Source of the DNA: Monodelphis domestica | Lineage: Eukaryota; Chordata; Mammalia; Didelphimorphia; Didelphidae | Reading direction: 5' to 3' | Length of the DNA: 64,000 nucleotides | NCBI RefSeq assembly: GCF_027887165.1 | Contig: NC_077230.1 | Coordinates: 263,498,476 to 263,562,475 of the forward strand | In this document: positions 11,199 through 24,019 of the stretch, piece after piece | Numbering within the stretch: position 1 is the first letter of the stretch | Layout: each line of letters starts with the position of its first letter | Made by a program: the position numbers and the translations under genes | The notes under the pieces: generated by a model | Seen by the model: the letters and a program-made list of their open reading frames with translations, nothing else | Told to the model about the DNA's origin: nothing | The model's database searches: none

Positions 11199-11304
11199 TT
11201 GCAAATAAGATGGATCTCTAAGACGATTCACGTTGTAAAATGCGAGAACTGTTGCAAATAAGATGGATCTCTAAGACGATTCACGTTGTAAAATGCGAGA
11301 ACTG
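11199..11304. repeat. 53-bp perfect tandem duplication
   Basis: The segment starting TTGCAAATAAGATGGATCTC is present twice head to tail (about 11199-11251 and 11252-11304) with no difference seen between the copies. It lies in the linker of the RTE-like LINE and, not being a multiple of three, shifts its frame. Identity of the copies suggests it is much younger than the LINE insertion. Confidence 0.9.
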
Positions 11305-11425
11305 TCTGGGCGTGTTTTGGATGGCAAGGTGGAATGCACATTTGAAGAGTCGCTCTAACCAATCGGTGGTCTGTCCAGCATTCAGCTCCTCTCATGGCTC
11401 TGGTGATCTGTACATCCTGGATGTC

Positions 11426-12070
11426 TCACCGGCGTACAATGATGTGGTCAATGAGATGCCACTGTTTTGATCTTGGGTGCATCCACGTTGTTTTATATTT
11501 GTTTGCCATTCTGAACACAGTGTTCATGATGGTGAGTTCGAACTCTGAGCATTTGCTGAGTAGCAGTAGGCTGTTGTTGTTCATTTTGCCCACGCCGTGT
11601 TTGCCGAGCACTCCTTTCCATCTTTCCTGGTCCTGGCCAATGCGGGTGTTGAAGTCTTCCAGTAGTATCAGCTTGTCATTTGTGGGCACTGAGTGCAGGA
11701 CAGCACTCGGGTCAGAGTAGAACTTCTCGATGGTCTCCTCTGTGCTGGTCAGTGTTGGGGCATATGCGCTGATGATTGTGGCATACCGGTCTTTGCTGAG
11801 AGGTAAACAGATCTTCATGAGCCTCTCGCTGATGCCCACAGGCAAGTCTGGCAGCTGTTTGAGAAAACTGATCTTGATAGCCAGGCCAACACCGTGGATT
11901 CTGTCTTCATTTGTGGCTCTATCTTTCCAGAAGAAGGTGTATCCAGTGGTGGTTTCGCTGAGTGATCCCTCTTCTGATAAGTGTGTTTCCCTTAATGCTG
12001 TGATGTTGATGTTATATCGTGCCAGTTCTTCACCAATTAGAGCTGTGGTGAAAGAGGCGCAAAAATCCAC
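11426..12070 (-). pseudogene. AP-type endonuclease domain of the RTE-like LINE
   Basis: An open frame of 214 residues with the apurinic-like endonuclease order: ELARYNINITALRETHLSEEG (catalytic Glu in the R-E-T block), GYTFFWKDRA, VGLAIKISF, IISAYAPT, LLEDFNTRIG (Asp and Asn of the D-x-N block kept) and a final WHLIDHIIVRR holding the His/Asp-His pair. It nicks target DNA for target-primed reverse transcription in active relatives. The N-terminal strand with the conserved Asn is missing. The stretch 10800-11425 linking it to the RT is broken by frameshifts including a 53-bp duplication. Confidence 0.85.
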
Positions 12071-12100
12071 AGAAGGGAAGAGCTTCTTATAAAGCAGAAT

Positions 12101-12710
12101 TGGCCAAATGGAAAAAGTTACACAAAAATGCTAAAGAGAACTCCTTGAAAGGCAGGGAAAAGGAAGGATAAAAATTCACTGAGGAAAAGAACTCTTAAAA
12201 AAAACAGAATTGGACAAATGGAAAAGGAGGTGCAAACGCTCACTGAAGAAAATAATTCTTAGAAATTAGAGCTGGGAAAATGGAAGCTAATGACTTCATG
12301 AGATACCAAGAAATAATCAACCAAAGTCAAAAGAAATGGAATTGAAAGACTATACTTATCACCTCCTATTATCCCATAATGAAAACTCTCAGGAATATTA
12401 TAACCAATTTCCAGAACTTCCAGGTCAAGGAGAAAATATTACAAGCAGCCCCCCCCCCCAAAAAAAAACAATTCAAATATTATGGAGCCACAGTCAGTAT
12501 AACACAAGATTTAGCAGCATCTACATTGAAGGTTTGGAGGGCCTAGAGATGATATTCTTGAGGGCAAATGATCTAGGACTACAACCAAGAATCACCTATC
12601 CAGCAAAACCGAGTACAATCCTTCAGGAGGGAAATGAGTATTCAATGAAATAGAGAACTTTCAACATTCCTGATGAAAAAACCAGAACTGAATAGAAAAT
12701 TTGAAACTCA
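12101..12710 (+). pseudogene. HAL1/L1 ORF1, C-terminal half
   Basis: Resumes the ORF1 cut at 8815. Frames show heptad-like text (ELDKWKK-type, repeated), then HNENSQEYYNQFPELPG, then after a C9/A8 slippage tract at 12452 the C-terminal L1 ORF1 block LQPRITYPAKPSTILQEGNEY, the same block as P-R-I-x-Y-P-A-K-L-S of L1 ORF1. Multiple stops and frameshifts. Confidence 0.8.
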
Positions 12711-14895
12711 AATATAAGAATCAAGAGAAGCATAAAAAGGTAAACAGAAAAGAGAAATTATAAGAGATTCAATAATGTTAAACTATTTGTATCCCTACAT
12801 GGGAAGATGATACATGTAACTTCTAAGAACTTTATCATTATTAGGACAATTAAAAGTATAATGAGAAGGAAGATTGCAAAAGGACTTTGCAAAGAACTTC
12901 AAATTGATTGACAGGGACATTGAAGGTCACATGGGATCCTGAGCCAAGAATTCTAATGTCCCAACTGAAAAACACTCTCTATCCTGAAGAAGCCTTTGGA
13001 GAAATTGGAAGTTTTCCATCTGTCTACCAGGTTTCTGGCCCTTTGGGAGATACCAGCTTGAGTGAGAGAGATTCTGCTTGGACTGGCTGCTGGCAGCTGG
13101 ACAGAAGACCAAAGAACCATTTTTCTATTGGACCTGCTTTGGACATTTTCTTCTGAAGATCTTGGCTCATATACTGGACTCTATTGTGAGATTGTGTTTG
13201 GGAAAACAATGTATTCAGTTTAGATAAGTTAGTAATTTAGATAGGTTTATAGAAATTCAGTTTTGGGATTAATTATAATAACCTTTCCTTACCCTCGTAC
13301 CCTCCTTTTCTCTCAACCTTCCCAATAATAAACCTAAGTTATTTATATGTTTCCTTCTTGTTCTTTCCCCTAACAAATCCCACTATAACAATAGAAAGAG
13401 GCAAGGGTATGAATTAAACATAATGGGATGATATCTAAAAAATAAAATTAAGGGGTGATAAAGAGGAATACTTTGGGATAATGGGCACAGGAGAAAATAG
13501 ATTATCTTATTTAAAAGAGGAATGAATAGCTTTTAGAGTGAAAGGGAATACTAAAGAGATGAGGAGAGGAACACTTGAACTTTACTCTCATTGGAATTGG
13601 CTCATTGGAATATTGAATTCCCTCAAAGAGCAAAGAATGTGCACAATCAAATTGGGTGTAGAAAAATACATTATCCTACAGGAAAGTAGGAAGGGAAGAG
13701 GATAAGGGGCTGATAGAAGTGAGAGCAAATTGGTGGAGGTATTACCAGAAGCTACACATTTTTGAGGTCAGACAGGATGAAAGGGGAGAGAGTAGAATAA
13801 ACATGTGGGAAAATAGGTTAGATGATAATATAGAGTAATCATAATCATTGGAAAAAATTCACAATTCTCTCCAATAAAGGCTTCATTTCTCAGATACATA
13901 GTGAAATGAGTCAAATGTAAAAGAATACAAGTCATTCCCCAGTTGATAAATGATTAAAGGATATGAACAGGCAGTTCTCAGACAAAGTAGTTAAAGTTAT
14001 TTATAGTCATGTGAAAAAATGTTCTAAATCCCTATTAGTTAGAGAAATGCAAATTAAAACAACCCTGAGGTGTCACCCCCAAACCTAACACATTAGCTAT
14101 TATAACAGAAAAGGAAAATGACAAAACTTGGAGATGTTGGGAAATTAGTGTCTCACCAATGCACTGTTGGGGTAGAAGTAAACTTTTCTAGTGAGCAATT
14201 TGGATCTGTGTCCAAAGGGCTATAAAACAGTATATACTCTTTGACTCAGTACTAAGTTTATATCCCAAAGAGATAAAAAACAAAAAGGAAAAGGACTTGT
14301 ATTCACATAAATATTTAAAGCAGCTCTTTGTGAGGGGACAAAGAAATAGAAAGTGCGGTTATGTGCATTAATTGGAGAATGACTAAGTTTTACTATATGA
14401 TCATTATGGAATACTATTATGTTATAAGAAATGACAAGTAGGAGGATTTCAGAAAAACATGCATAAACTTAAAAGAACTGAAGCAGAATGAAGTAAGTAG
14501 AATCAGTAGAACATTGTACATATTAGCAGCAATATTCTATGATGAACAACTATAAATAACTTAGCTGTTCTCAGCAATACAGAGATCCAAGACAATCCCA
14601 AAGGACTCATGATGAAAAATACCATCTGCTTCCAGAGAAAGAACTGTTGGAGTCTGAATATAGACCAAAGCCTATGTATTTCACTTTCTTTTTTCTTTTT
14701 TTTTTGTTTGAGTTTTCTTCCACAAAAGAATTAACATGGAAAAATGTTTTATGTGACTGAATATGTAAAATTTATTAGATTGCTTACCATCTCAGTAAGT
14801 GGGGAAGAAAGGGAGAGAATTTGGTACTCAAAAGTTAAAAAAAATGTTAAAAATTATCTTTACATGTAATTGGGGAAAAAAATTAAAAATATAAC

Positions 14896-15824
14896 AAACA
14901 CCGCCCTCCAAAGTAGTTAGCATATATAAGGAGATATAAATATATAAGGCTTATCTTGTTCATTATTTCTGGTTTAAATTCATCCTGGAGCCAAAATCAT
15001 TAGGAATGAATAGTAATCACATTCTGGAATTTCATACATAGGTAGTAAATAAATGATAGTTCACTATCTAGCAACTGTAAAACTCCAGATTAACAGATAT
15101 CCTATTGCCTATTAATCCTCAAGACCAAATACAATCTTTAAGTTTAAGGTCTATTCTTAGTAAGTGGGCTCAAAGATATAACTTTAATACATATGATTGT
15201 AGATATACTTTTCCAATTTTCATCAGCAATAGCTATTCTATTAAATAAAATTCACTCATTATTAAGCAAACTTGTTAAGTTTTTTACAACTTCACAATTG
15301 ACTGTCAGCAGGTTCTCTCAAAGTTAGCAAGATCTTATCGCCATGCCCAAATAGAAAGTTCCAAAGGACCTCACAGGTAAAGACAATTAAGATGTCTGTG
15401 GTATTTTTTTTCTACCAAAAAGTAAGTTATTATTATTATCAATTTTAAAACAAAATATACCCAGTTAAAATATGGAACAGTTTTAAACTTTGTGATAACA
15501 TTCCTTATCTACTCAATTCATTATCTAAAAGCAACCAGTTTAAAAGAGACATCAATCTTCTCAGGATTGCAATAACCTCTGAGTATCATTTTTCAAATGA
15601 ATAGCATTTCTTATAAAATGAATTACCCCATATCACATTATGAGAAAATTTAGTAGCCCAACAATAACAAAACAATATTATGACTTTTTTTTTCCAATCA
15701 ATCCTGGTGAAGGCATTTCTGAATCCTCTTTCAGAGAAAATCACCTCATCTATCTACAAATTTGGCATTCTTTACTAATCACTTAAAAAAACAAGTGCAC
15801 AGTAATTATGCTTAATAAAAATAA
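14896..15824. other. No gene or repeat recognised
   Basis: Very AT-rich, no long open frame and no repeat signature I can name. Confidence 0.35.
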
Positions 15825-16050
15825 TAATAGTTAATGGTCAGGTAGTATTACTATATGTCAGGTATTATAGTAAGCACTTGATCTTCACAACAACCCTGGG
15901 AGATAAGTGCTGTTATTATCCCATTTTACAAATGAGGAAACTGAGGCAAATAATGATTAAGTGACTTCTCAAATAGCTAGTGACTGAAACTGTATTTAAA
16001 TTCAGGTTTTCCTGATCCAAGAAGTTTCCAAACATATTGCCTTAATGCCA
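15825..16050 (-). repeat. MIR SINE fragment
   Basis: Reverse-complement MIR order: 'gtcaggtattatagtaagcacttgatcttcacaacaaccctggg', 'gttattatcccattttacaaatgaggaaactgaggc', 'caggttttcctgatccaag'. Diverged but contiguous. Confidence 0.8.
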
Positions 16051-16954
16051 AATGTCAAATGTATCTTGCATTACATTTTGATTTACCTCAGTTATCCTAA
16101 GAGGAAAACATTTCTGCTTAAATGAGACCACACTATAATTTAGTTTTAGGACAAACTTCAACCAAATCAAATCCAGATTTATAATCACAAATGGTATCAT
16201 TGAAAAGCTCAGTTTTCCCAAGCGCTATTAGCTGCCAGCACCTCAAATTAGAGAGACCACTACTTTCAGTTAGCTCACTTTTGAAAATTCCTGGTGACAG
16301 TCTCACATTTCCACCTCCTCTTTTTGGGACCCAGGAGGATCAAAGGATTGGAGCATGCCCTTCTAATGGTCCTTCAAAGACAGAATTTTTATTATTCTAT
16401 ACTTAGGCTGCAAAATGTATTTCTATTGTTTTCATTTGGTAAAAGTTACAACTTGATAGAATATTGTCTCTCTGAAATTGCTAATGGGCACTTCTTCAAA
16501 AAAGGTTCTTATATCCTTAGTTCAATGAGATAAAAAATCTTCTCACACCTCTCTCTTCAAAAACTTTCAACTTTTACTTCATGTTACCCTCCATTCACAC
16601 TATAAAACAGAGGAACTCCACCTCTCCTTAAGGTTTCACTCATTCTCCTCATGTGGCTACTTGCCTTTTTTCATAGTTTTATTCCTTTCTAGTGGAAAAA
16701 CTTCAAAACTGCACTTTTCTTTTTACACTGACTCCATACTTCATTTTTCCCCTTGATACTTTTCTTAAGTCTATCTCATTTCCAATCATACACTGGTCTA
16801 ACAGTTCAAGGAATCCTTCTGTATAGATTTTCTTATACAATAGCAATTAATTGCTAAACTTCAACTTCTTGAGTTGCTTTATCTATTTCAGTTTAACTGT
16901 CATAGCTACTAATTTACCTAAACATTTACATTCTGTTAAATCATTTCAAAGTAG
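16051..16954. other. No gene or repeat recognised
   Basis: AT-rich with pyrimidine-rich part 16540-16760 on the + strand. Nothing recognised. Confidence 0.35.
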
Positions 16955-17465
16955 CTTCAATGGCTGAACAAATTGTAGTTTATGATGGTGATGGAATACT
17001 ATTGAGCTGTGAGGAATGATGAACAGGATGATTTCAGAAAAAGCTGGAAAGACCTATATGAACTGACACAGAGTGAAATAAGCAGAACCAGGAAAACATT
17101 CTATGCAGTAACTGAAATATTGTGGAATGATCAACTGTGATAGACTTAGCCATTATTGGCAATACAATGATACAGAACAATTCTGAGGGGCTAATGACAA
17201 AGAATGCTAGCCAGCTCCAGAGAGAGAACTGTTGGAGTCAGATTGCCGATGAAAGCATAGGATTTTTCTATTATTTATTTGGGATTATGTTTGAGGGATT
17301 TGGTTTTATGAAATTACTCACTCACAAAAATGGACAATATGGAAATATATTTTGCATAATGATACATGTATAACCTAGATCAAATTGCCTGCCAACACCA
17401 GGAAGGGAAAGGGAAGGGAGGGAATATGGAAATTTATAATAAAGATATTACATTTCAGTTACAAA
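16955..17465 (+). repeat. L1/HAL1 3' region, 5'-truncated
   Basis: Matches the 3' region of the 7425-14895 HAL1 and of the copy at 26854: 'gatggtgatggaatactattgagctgtgagg', 'cctatatgaactgacacagagtgaaataagcagaaccagg', 'ccagctccagagagagaactgttggagtcagat', then 'aatttataataaagatat' as the tail. Confidence 0.85.
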
Positions 17466-18309
17466 TTTAGTCTCTACTTTGTATTACCATAAATTTCTAC
17501 AAACCAAGAAAAAAATCTTTCCTTCCTCTTCTTGTCTGTTTTAATTTTTTTCAATCTCTGTTATGGTGAGGGTTGTAAAGTCAGAGAGAGAAAAAGAATC
17601 TTGAAGTTTTCCCTCCTTACCTCTCACTGAAAGGCTAGTCAAAAAGTCAGTGAGATCAAGTCCATGCTTAATATAGATATCTGGGAGAGCTATACCAGGT
17701 ATTAAATTTCATTAGTCTTCCCCACTTTTCTAAACTTCTGCTTATAACAATCTATAGATGACTCCAAAATAAACTTGACCTTGTGCACGCTAAAGAACTT
17801 CAGAAGTGAAAGTGTCCATCAAAACCAAGTACAAGTTCAATTTTCCTCCACTAACCTTAGGTTATCTTAAGTGAATGAGATATCCAGGAGGCTACTGGCT
17901 AGTCACAGATCAGTTATTTAGGGAAAGGTTAGGAGAAAGATAGGAAGAGAAAGCAAAAAGAAAGAGAAAAGGAAAAAGCTCTACCAAAGGACCTCCCTCC
18001 CCGCATAATTTTATTTTATGTTATTTTGGGGGGAGTAGTTTTGTATATTAAGAAGACATATTCAAGTAATTCTGCAAAGTATTTCTCATTTCAAATGGCA
18101 CTGCTGATTTCTGCTACCAAGGAAAGTTAATCCCAAACTCTTGGGAGCACTGATCCAGGATACTACTGGTAGACAGTTAAAGAACATAGTCCTTGAAAGT
18201 ACAATTGTATTGGCAATATAAAAAGCCATTTCCTTAGATTATTTCAGTGATGACACTATAGATTTTGACCCAATAAAGTCATATTAAAATAAAATAGTCA
18301 TTTAACGAT
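17466..18309. other. No gene or repeat recognised
   Basis: AT-rich sequence between a HAL1 tail and the 3' break of the L1 at 18310. Nothing recognised. Confidence 0.3.
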
Positions 18310-18379
18310 GGACTCTGATTTTTATTTTGTTTTATTTAGGATTTTTGCATCCAGAAGCATTAATGAAATTGGTCTATAC

Positions 18380-18956
<577 letters not shown>

Positions 18957-19279
18957 GCTTTTTACTGGGTTAGGTGTCAGCATCATATTTGTTTCATAAA
19001 ACGAATTTGGTAAGGTTCTTTCTTTACCTGCTATTTCAAACAATTTATTTAATATTGGAATTAGTTAGTCTTCAAATGTTTGGTAAAGTACACTTGTAAA
19101 TTCATCTGGTCCTGATGCTTTAAAAAAAAAGTTCATTTATGACTTATTTGATTTCTTTTTCTAAAATATGTTTGTTCCATTATATGATTATTAGTCAATA
19201 ATCATAATATTTATATAATGTGCCAAATTAATAATAATATATCAATTGATTATTCTATTATATAAATATAAATCTTCAT

Positions 19280-19495
19280 TATTTTATTATTTTATTTCCT
19301 CCTTATATAGTTTAGGCAGTTTATATTTTTGTAAGTATTCTTCCATTTCACTTACATTGTTAAATTTATAGTCACATAATTGAACAAAATAACTCGATAT
19401 AATTGCTTTAATTTCATCCTTATTGGTGGCATATTCACCCTTTTCATCTTTAATGCTAGTGATTTGGTTTTCTTTTCTCTTTTTAAGAATCATAT
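19280..19495 (-). pseudogene. L1 ORF2 fragment upstream of the RT
   Basis: The open part of this frame gives LKKRKENQITSIKDEKGEYATNKDEIKAIISSYF..., the region just before the L1 RT domain (I-K-D-E-K-G and the I-I-S-x-Y-(Y/F) blocks). Its upstream residues YEKKINEIYKTLVNI are found on the far side of the LTR at about 20262-20325, so ORF2 was cut between them. Confidence 0.85.
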
Positions 19496-20257
19496 TGTAT
19501 GGAGTGGAAATTGAAGGGACCTTGGAAATTTCAAAGTTCACCCTTTTACCACTAAAATAATACAAAATATGATTGGGGGAAACCATAACTTAAAATATAA
19601 TGCTTTATTGGGAGAGAAAAAGAAATAGAGGGGGCACTGTCTCAAGCCATTGACCAAAGACATCTACCCAAAAATTCACCTTATTTATAGGAAAATCCTG
19701 ATGTAATCAAGTCTACCAGAAGGGATTATATCATTTTTATAATGGTTGGAAACAAAATGTTGAATAGCTTTACCACAGCTGTATAAGCAGCACATTCAAG
19801 CTAATTAACATCTTCAAGAAATCAGAAAATAATTTTACCATGGTTATATTCAAGCAATTTAACATTTTAAAGAATTGATCAAAGGTTGGAGACAAAAGTT
19901 TTAATCTAGAAATAAAAGGTAGGAATATTATACAAAGAGAGGAGGAGGTCAGGCCTAGGTTATCTGGGTAGGACTGATGTCAAGTCATTAAACTTGACTA
20001 CCTAGAAGAAGCTTTGACATAATGGAAGAGTCTTCTATAAAAAAAAAAAAGGTGCTCAAGATTGATACTTAAGATCTGACCATTGAGTACTTTTAGGATC
20101 TAAGATCATCAGCCTAGGACTCCTGCTCCAGGTAAATTTGTTTAAGGCTTTATAGTATTTGTAAGGATGGGGTTGGGGGATCAACTTTTAATAACTTTTT
20201 GGAGATGTTAATAATCATTAATAACTTGAAAATAACACCAATTTTTCACTCCATGCA
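19496..20257 (-). mobile_element. Solo LTR of an endogenous retrovirus-like element
   Basis: Begins TG and ends CA with 17-bp imperfect inverted ends (TGTATGGAGTGGAAATT at the left, AATTTTTCACTCCATGCA at the right). A 4-bp duplication ATAT flanks it (19492-19495 and 20258-20261). On the minus strand it has a TATA-like CTATAAATAAG (19682-19690) and an AATAAA signal at 19609-19604, the order of U3, R and polyadenylation. It interrupts the L1 ORF2 codons. No internal retroviral genes. The 4-bp duplication fits several ERV classes; the family is unknown to me. Confidence 0.9.
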
Positions 20258-22049
20258 ATATTAACCAATGTCTTATAAATTTCATTGATTTTTTTTTCAT
20301 AAAACCTACTCCCACTTTTATTTATTAATTCAATAGTTTTCTTACATTCAATTTTATTCAATTTCACCTTTGATGTTTAGGATTTTCAGTTTGGTATCTA
20401 GTTGAAGATTTTAAATTTCTTCTTTACCTAGTTTTAAAAATGGCATTCCCACTTCATTGATCTATCTTTTCTCTATTTTATTGATATAAGCAATTAGAGA
20501 TATAAATTTCCCTCTAATTACAGCTTTTTCTATATTTCATAGGTTTTATCATGTTGTTTGTGCTTATTATTGATCCTAAGACTTGTTCTTTAATTCACTT
20601 ATTCTTTAGGATTAAGTTATTTATTCTCCAATTAGTTTTTATTTTGTGTTTCCATGGTCCCTTATTACACAGAATTTTTAAAAATTAAATTATGGTCTGA
20701 AAAGGATATATTTAATATTTCATCTTTTCTACATTTAATTATTATATTTTTGTGCCCTAATATTTGGTCAGATTTTTTGTACTCCTAATATTTGGCCAGT
20801 TTTTGTAAAAGTTATGTTCTTCTGAGAAGAAAGTATATTCCTTTCTTTTCCCATTCAATTATCTCCAGATATGCATCATATTTAACTTATCTAAGATTCT
20901 ATTCATCTCCTTGACTTCTTTCTTATTTTTTTTTGCTAGATTTAGCTGGTTCTTGATCCCCTGTTATTATTGTTTTGTTATCTATTTTTCCTATCACTCA
21001 TTTAACTTTTCCTTTACAAATCTGGAAGATATAACATTTGTTGCATAAAGGTTTACTATTGATAATGGTATTTTTTAACATAATATAATTTCCCTGTTTG
21101 TTAAATCTATTTTGAATAAATCTATTTTAGCTTTAACTTTGTCAGAGATTATGATTGCTACCCTTGCTTCCTTTGTATCAGCTGAGACATAGTATATATT
21201 GCTCTAACCTTTTATTTTCACTATATGTGTCTCTCATTTTTAAGTGCATTTCATGTAAATAATGAATTGTTGGGTTTGGGGATTTTGATCTCTTCCTCTC
21301 TCCATTTCCATTTTATGGGTGAATATCTCTTCATCATCAATCAAAGTTATAATTATTATTTGTATATTTACCTCCATTCTATTTTTCCTCACTTTTGTTC
21401 TTCTCTCTTCTCCTTTTGCCCTATCCCCCTCAGAAGGCCAATTTCTTTTGACTTTACCTCTCTAATCCTAAAATCCCATCCTAAAAATCTTTCCGTTATC
21501 CTCTCTCCTTACCCCCTTGTTCTAAATCAACCTTCCTTCTAAGTGTCCCTCCATTATCCCTTTCCCCTTCCCTCCTAGTTCTTATTGGATTCACCCTTCC
21601 AAAAGCTCTCCCTAATCTCCCAACCCTCCCCTTTTGTTTTTATATGAATTCTCTTCTAAAATCCCTCTTATCTTATCCCTAGAGTTTCTCCTTTATCCCC
21701 TTATCTTGCCCTTTTATTTCTTGATATGTACTCCTTTCTAGAAATCCCTTATCTTATCCCCCTTTCCTCTTTTCTTTTTATTTATATTCTTTATATTTAT
21801 AGTCCCTTCTCTTAGTCCCTTAGTCTTCTCCCTTACCCTATATCCTCACCCTTCTGTTTCTCTGATTTTACCTTTCCCTGCCCTATTTTATTATATTTAG
21901 CTCATTCTATTATATTCAATTCTACCTCAACTCTTCAGCCTATGCTCTTTCATAATGCCCAATATACATATTATATGTATATATTATACATAACATTCTC
22001 CCATATAAGAAGTAGATCATTTGACCTTACTAAATCCCTTATAATTGGT

Positions 22050-22700
22050 CTTTCATGTTTACCTTCTTTTTTTTTAAATCAAATTTTCTACTGAGTTCTA
22101 GTCTTTTCCCTAAGAATAATTGAAATTCCTTTAGTTCTTTAAATATCAATTTTTAATTTGTGTAATTATGCTCAGCTTTGCTGGGTATGTTATTCTTGGT
22201 TATAAACCTAGCTTCTTTGCCCTTTAAAATATTGTGTTCCACACCCTTCTTTCTCTTTATGTTGAAGTGGCTAAGACTTGTGTTACTCTGACTGTAGTTC
22301 CAGAATATTTAAATTATTTTTTTTCTTGTTGCTAAAAGTATTTTTTTCCTTAACCTGGAAGCTACTGAACTTACCAATGATGCTCCTAAACATTTTTTTC
22401 TTGGGGTCTCTTTCCAGTGGTTATTTTAATTTCTATTTTATCCTCTAGTTCTGAAACTTCTGGGCAATTTTCCTTAAATATTATTTGAAGTATGGTATCT
22501 AAACTTTTTTTTTTAATTATAACTTTCCAATAGTCTGACGATGCTTATATTTTCTCTCTTCAATTTGTTTTCCAGCTCAGTTGTTTTTGTAATAGGATAT
22601 TTTATATTCTCTTCTACTTTTTCATTCTTTTGATTTCATTTTATTTTCTTTTTGCTTAGGAAATCATTAGTTTCCTCATGTCCAATTCTAATTTTTAAAA
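22050..22700 (-). pseudogene. L1 ORF1 relic
   Basis: The complement carries L1 ORF1 text: around 22180-22210 a 'cccagcaaagctgagcataatt'-like string (P-A-K-L-S-I block), and around 22370-22470 'ggaaagagaccccaagaaaaaaatg' preceded by 'attgcccagaagtttcagaactag' (C-P-E-x-x-E-L). No open frame survives. Confidence 0.65.
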
Positions 22701-22702
22701 TA

Positions 22703-22832
22703 TCCTTACTGTTTGCCTTAGAATCAAGATATTCTAAGGCAGAAGAGTGGTAATGGTTAGGCAATGGGGGTTAAATGACTTGTCCAGGCTCACATAGGTA
22801 GGAATTCCTGTTCACACCCTAGTCTGTGATTG
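22703..22832 (-). repeat. MAR1/SINE1-like SINE, truncated
   Basis: Complement of the SINE 3' half: 'gccttagaatcaagatattctaaggcagaagagtgg', 'ggttaggcaatgggggttaaatgacttgtccagg'. It sits between the ORF1 relic and the 5' UTR of the minus-strand L1. Confidence 0.7.
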
Positions 22833-23507
22833 AACTCAAGTACTCCAACCAGGGCACTATCCCTGAAGTTATGCCACTGTAATCAGACAGATCTACTCCC
22901 CACAGTTTCCAGTTGTCTGGAAGGACTAGCTTGGCACTACTCTGGAACAGTAGCCACAGAGCCCACTCTCCTGGGGATGGCCACATCCAGCAAAAAATCG
23001 CCCCAAAGCAACAACACTGACTAATGTGCATACCCTCCTCTCCTGAAGCTGCCACCTGGGACTGAGTAGAGTCTGATCAGCATGTCTGGGCCCCAGAAGG
23101 CCTTCCTCAGTCATCCCCTGAGCTGTGAGTGGATGGGGATCTCAGGATCTCAGCCCACACAGCTGCTCTCAGGGCTTGTTGCCTATTGATTCCATTGGTA
23201 TCTACAATAGTGGGGCATAGGTGCCTATCAAGAAGACAAGGTGAGGCAGCTTCCCTAACCCCAGGGCTTGCCATTTATTGATTCCATGGTATTTGCACTT
23301 CAAGTTTTATTCAGGTGAGATGGAGGCCAGGAAGGTCGGAGACCATCCTCTAAATTATTCTTGGCTTCTCTTCTTCACTCCTGACTCTTCTATTTCTGCC
23401 ATTTTTAGCACTGATTCTGTGGCATTATTTTTTTATTATTTTAGGGAGTGTTTGGAAATGAGGTAGTCTCATGCCCTACTCTGCCATCTTCCCACAATCT
23501 CCAGCCT

Positions 23508-24019
23508 AATTTTAATCAATTTTTTAAAGCAATTGCTTGAGGGATCAGGTTAAAGGAATTACTTGTTGGAAGAATAGTGTGGCCTGTACTAAATCTAATC
23601 CTTCCTGAGTCTTTCCCTGGGATAAAACCAAATACAATTCTTTATTTCTCTGGATACTCAGATTCAAGTGATCTAGATTGTATCTTCCATGTTTTGCGTA
23701 ATCTTGTATAAGTTGGGTCTCTGCTGTGCTCAGTTAAAAAATTATAGATACTTACTCAGCTTCCATGGTCTAAAAGAGCTTTCTGGTTTGATACAGGGTG
23801 ATCACCAGAAAATCCTACTTCTGAAACCATATCGTTTGTGAGAATAGTTTTAGAAAGAAATTTATTTAGTTGTGTGTGTGTGTGTGTGTGTGTGCGTGTG
23901 CATGGGTGCATGAGAGAGACAGACAGAGAGAGAGACAGAAAGAAGGGAGTTATTCCCTCCATAAGTTTTTGTAAGGTTACAACCATCCAGCTTTCTTGGA
24001 GTGTCTCTGAAGTCAGCCT
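23508..24019. other. No gene; short (TG)n at 23871-23900
   Basis: Between the 5' end of one L1 and the 3' end of another. A TG dinucleotide run with GACA-like flank occupies 23871-23945. Nothing else recognised. Confidence 0.5.

Larger units (their letters stand above)
8816..12071 (-). mobile_element. Non-BovB RTE-like LINE with zinc finger
   Basis: A 3.26-kb minus-strand non-LTR retrotransposon coding for endonuclease, reverse transcriptase and a C-terminal C2H2 finger. It lies inside the HAL1 ORF1: HAL1 coiled-coil sequence precedes 8816 and resumes at 12101. The flanks 8787-8815 and 12072-12100 agree at about 21 of 29 bases, which may be an old target-site duplication, although HAL1 ORF1 has an internal repeat of similar wording. 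The 5' end is slightly truncated because the first endonuclease strand is missing. GC content is visibly higher than in the surroundings. Protein wording is that of proteins often mis-annotated as 'craniofacial development protein 2-like'. Clade placement (RTE-like) is inference. Confidence 0.85.
7425..14895 (+). mobile_element. HAL1 (half-L1) element, split by a LINE
   Basis: The left end resembles an L1-type 5' start ('gagccaatatggcagagaagg' at 7437, compare the complement of the L1 start at 23480-23507). An ORF1 relic follows, split by the RTE-like insertion at 8816-12071. After ORF1 (to about 12710) no ORF2 is seen; instead a long A/G-rich 3' region runs to 14895 with the marsupial HAL1/L1 landmarks: 'cagttctcagacaaagtagttaaag', 'agagaaatgcaaattaaaacaaccctgagg', 'gaacagccc..' type text, 'cttccagagaaagaactgttggagtctgaat', ending 'tacatgtaattggggaaaaaaattaaaaat'. 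Lack of ORF2 is the hallmark of HAL1. Without the insertion it is about 4.2 kb. End coordinates are approximate. Confidence 0.75.

Noticed and set aside
23160-23507. Possible exon-like GC-richer region at 22840-23300
   Set aside because: The context and the terminal GGGAAGATGGCAGAGTAGGG show it is the 5' UTR of the minus-strand L1.
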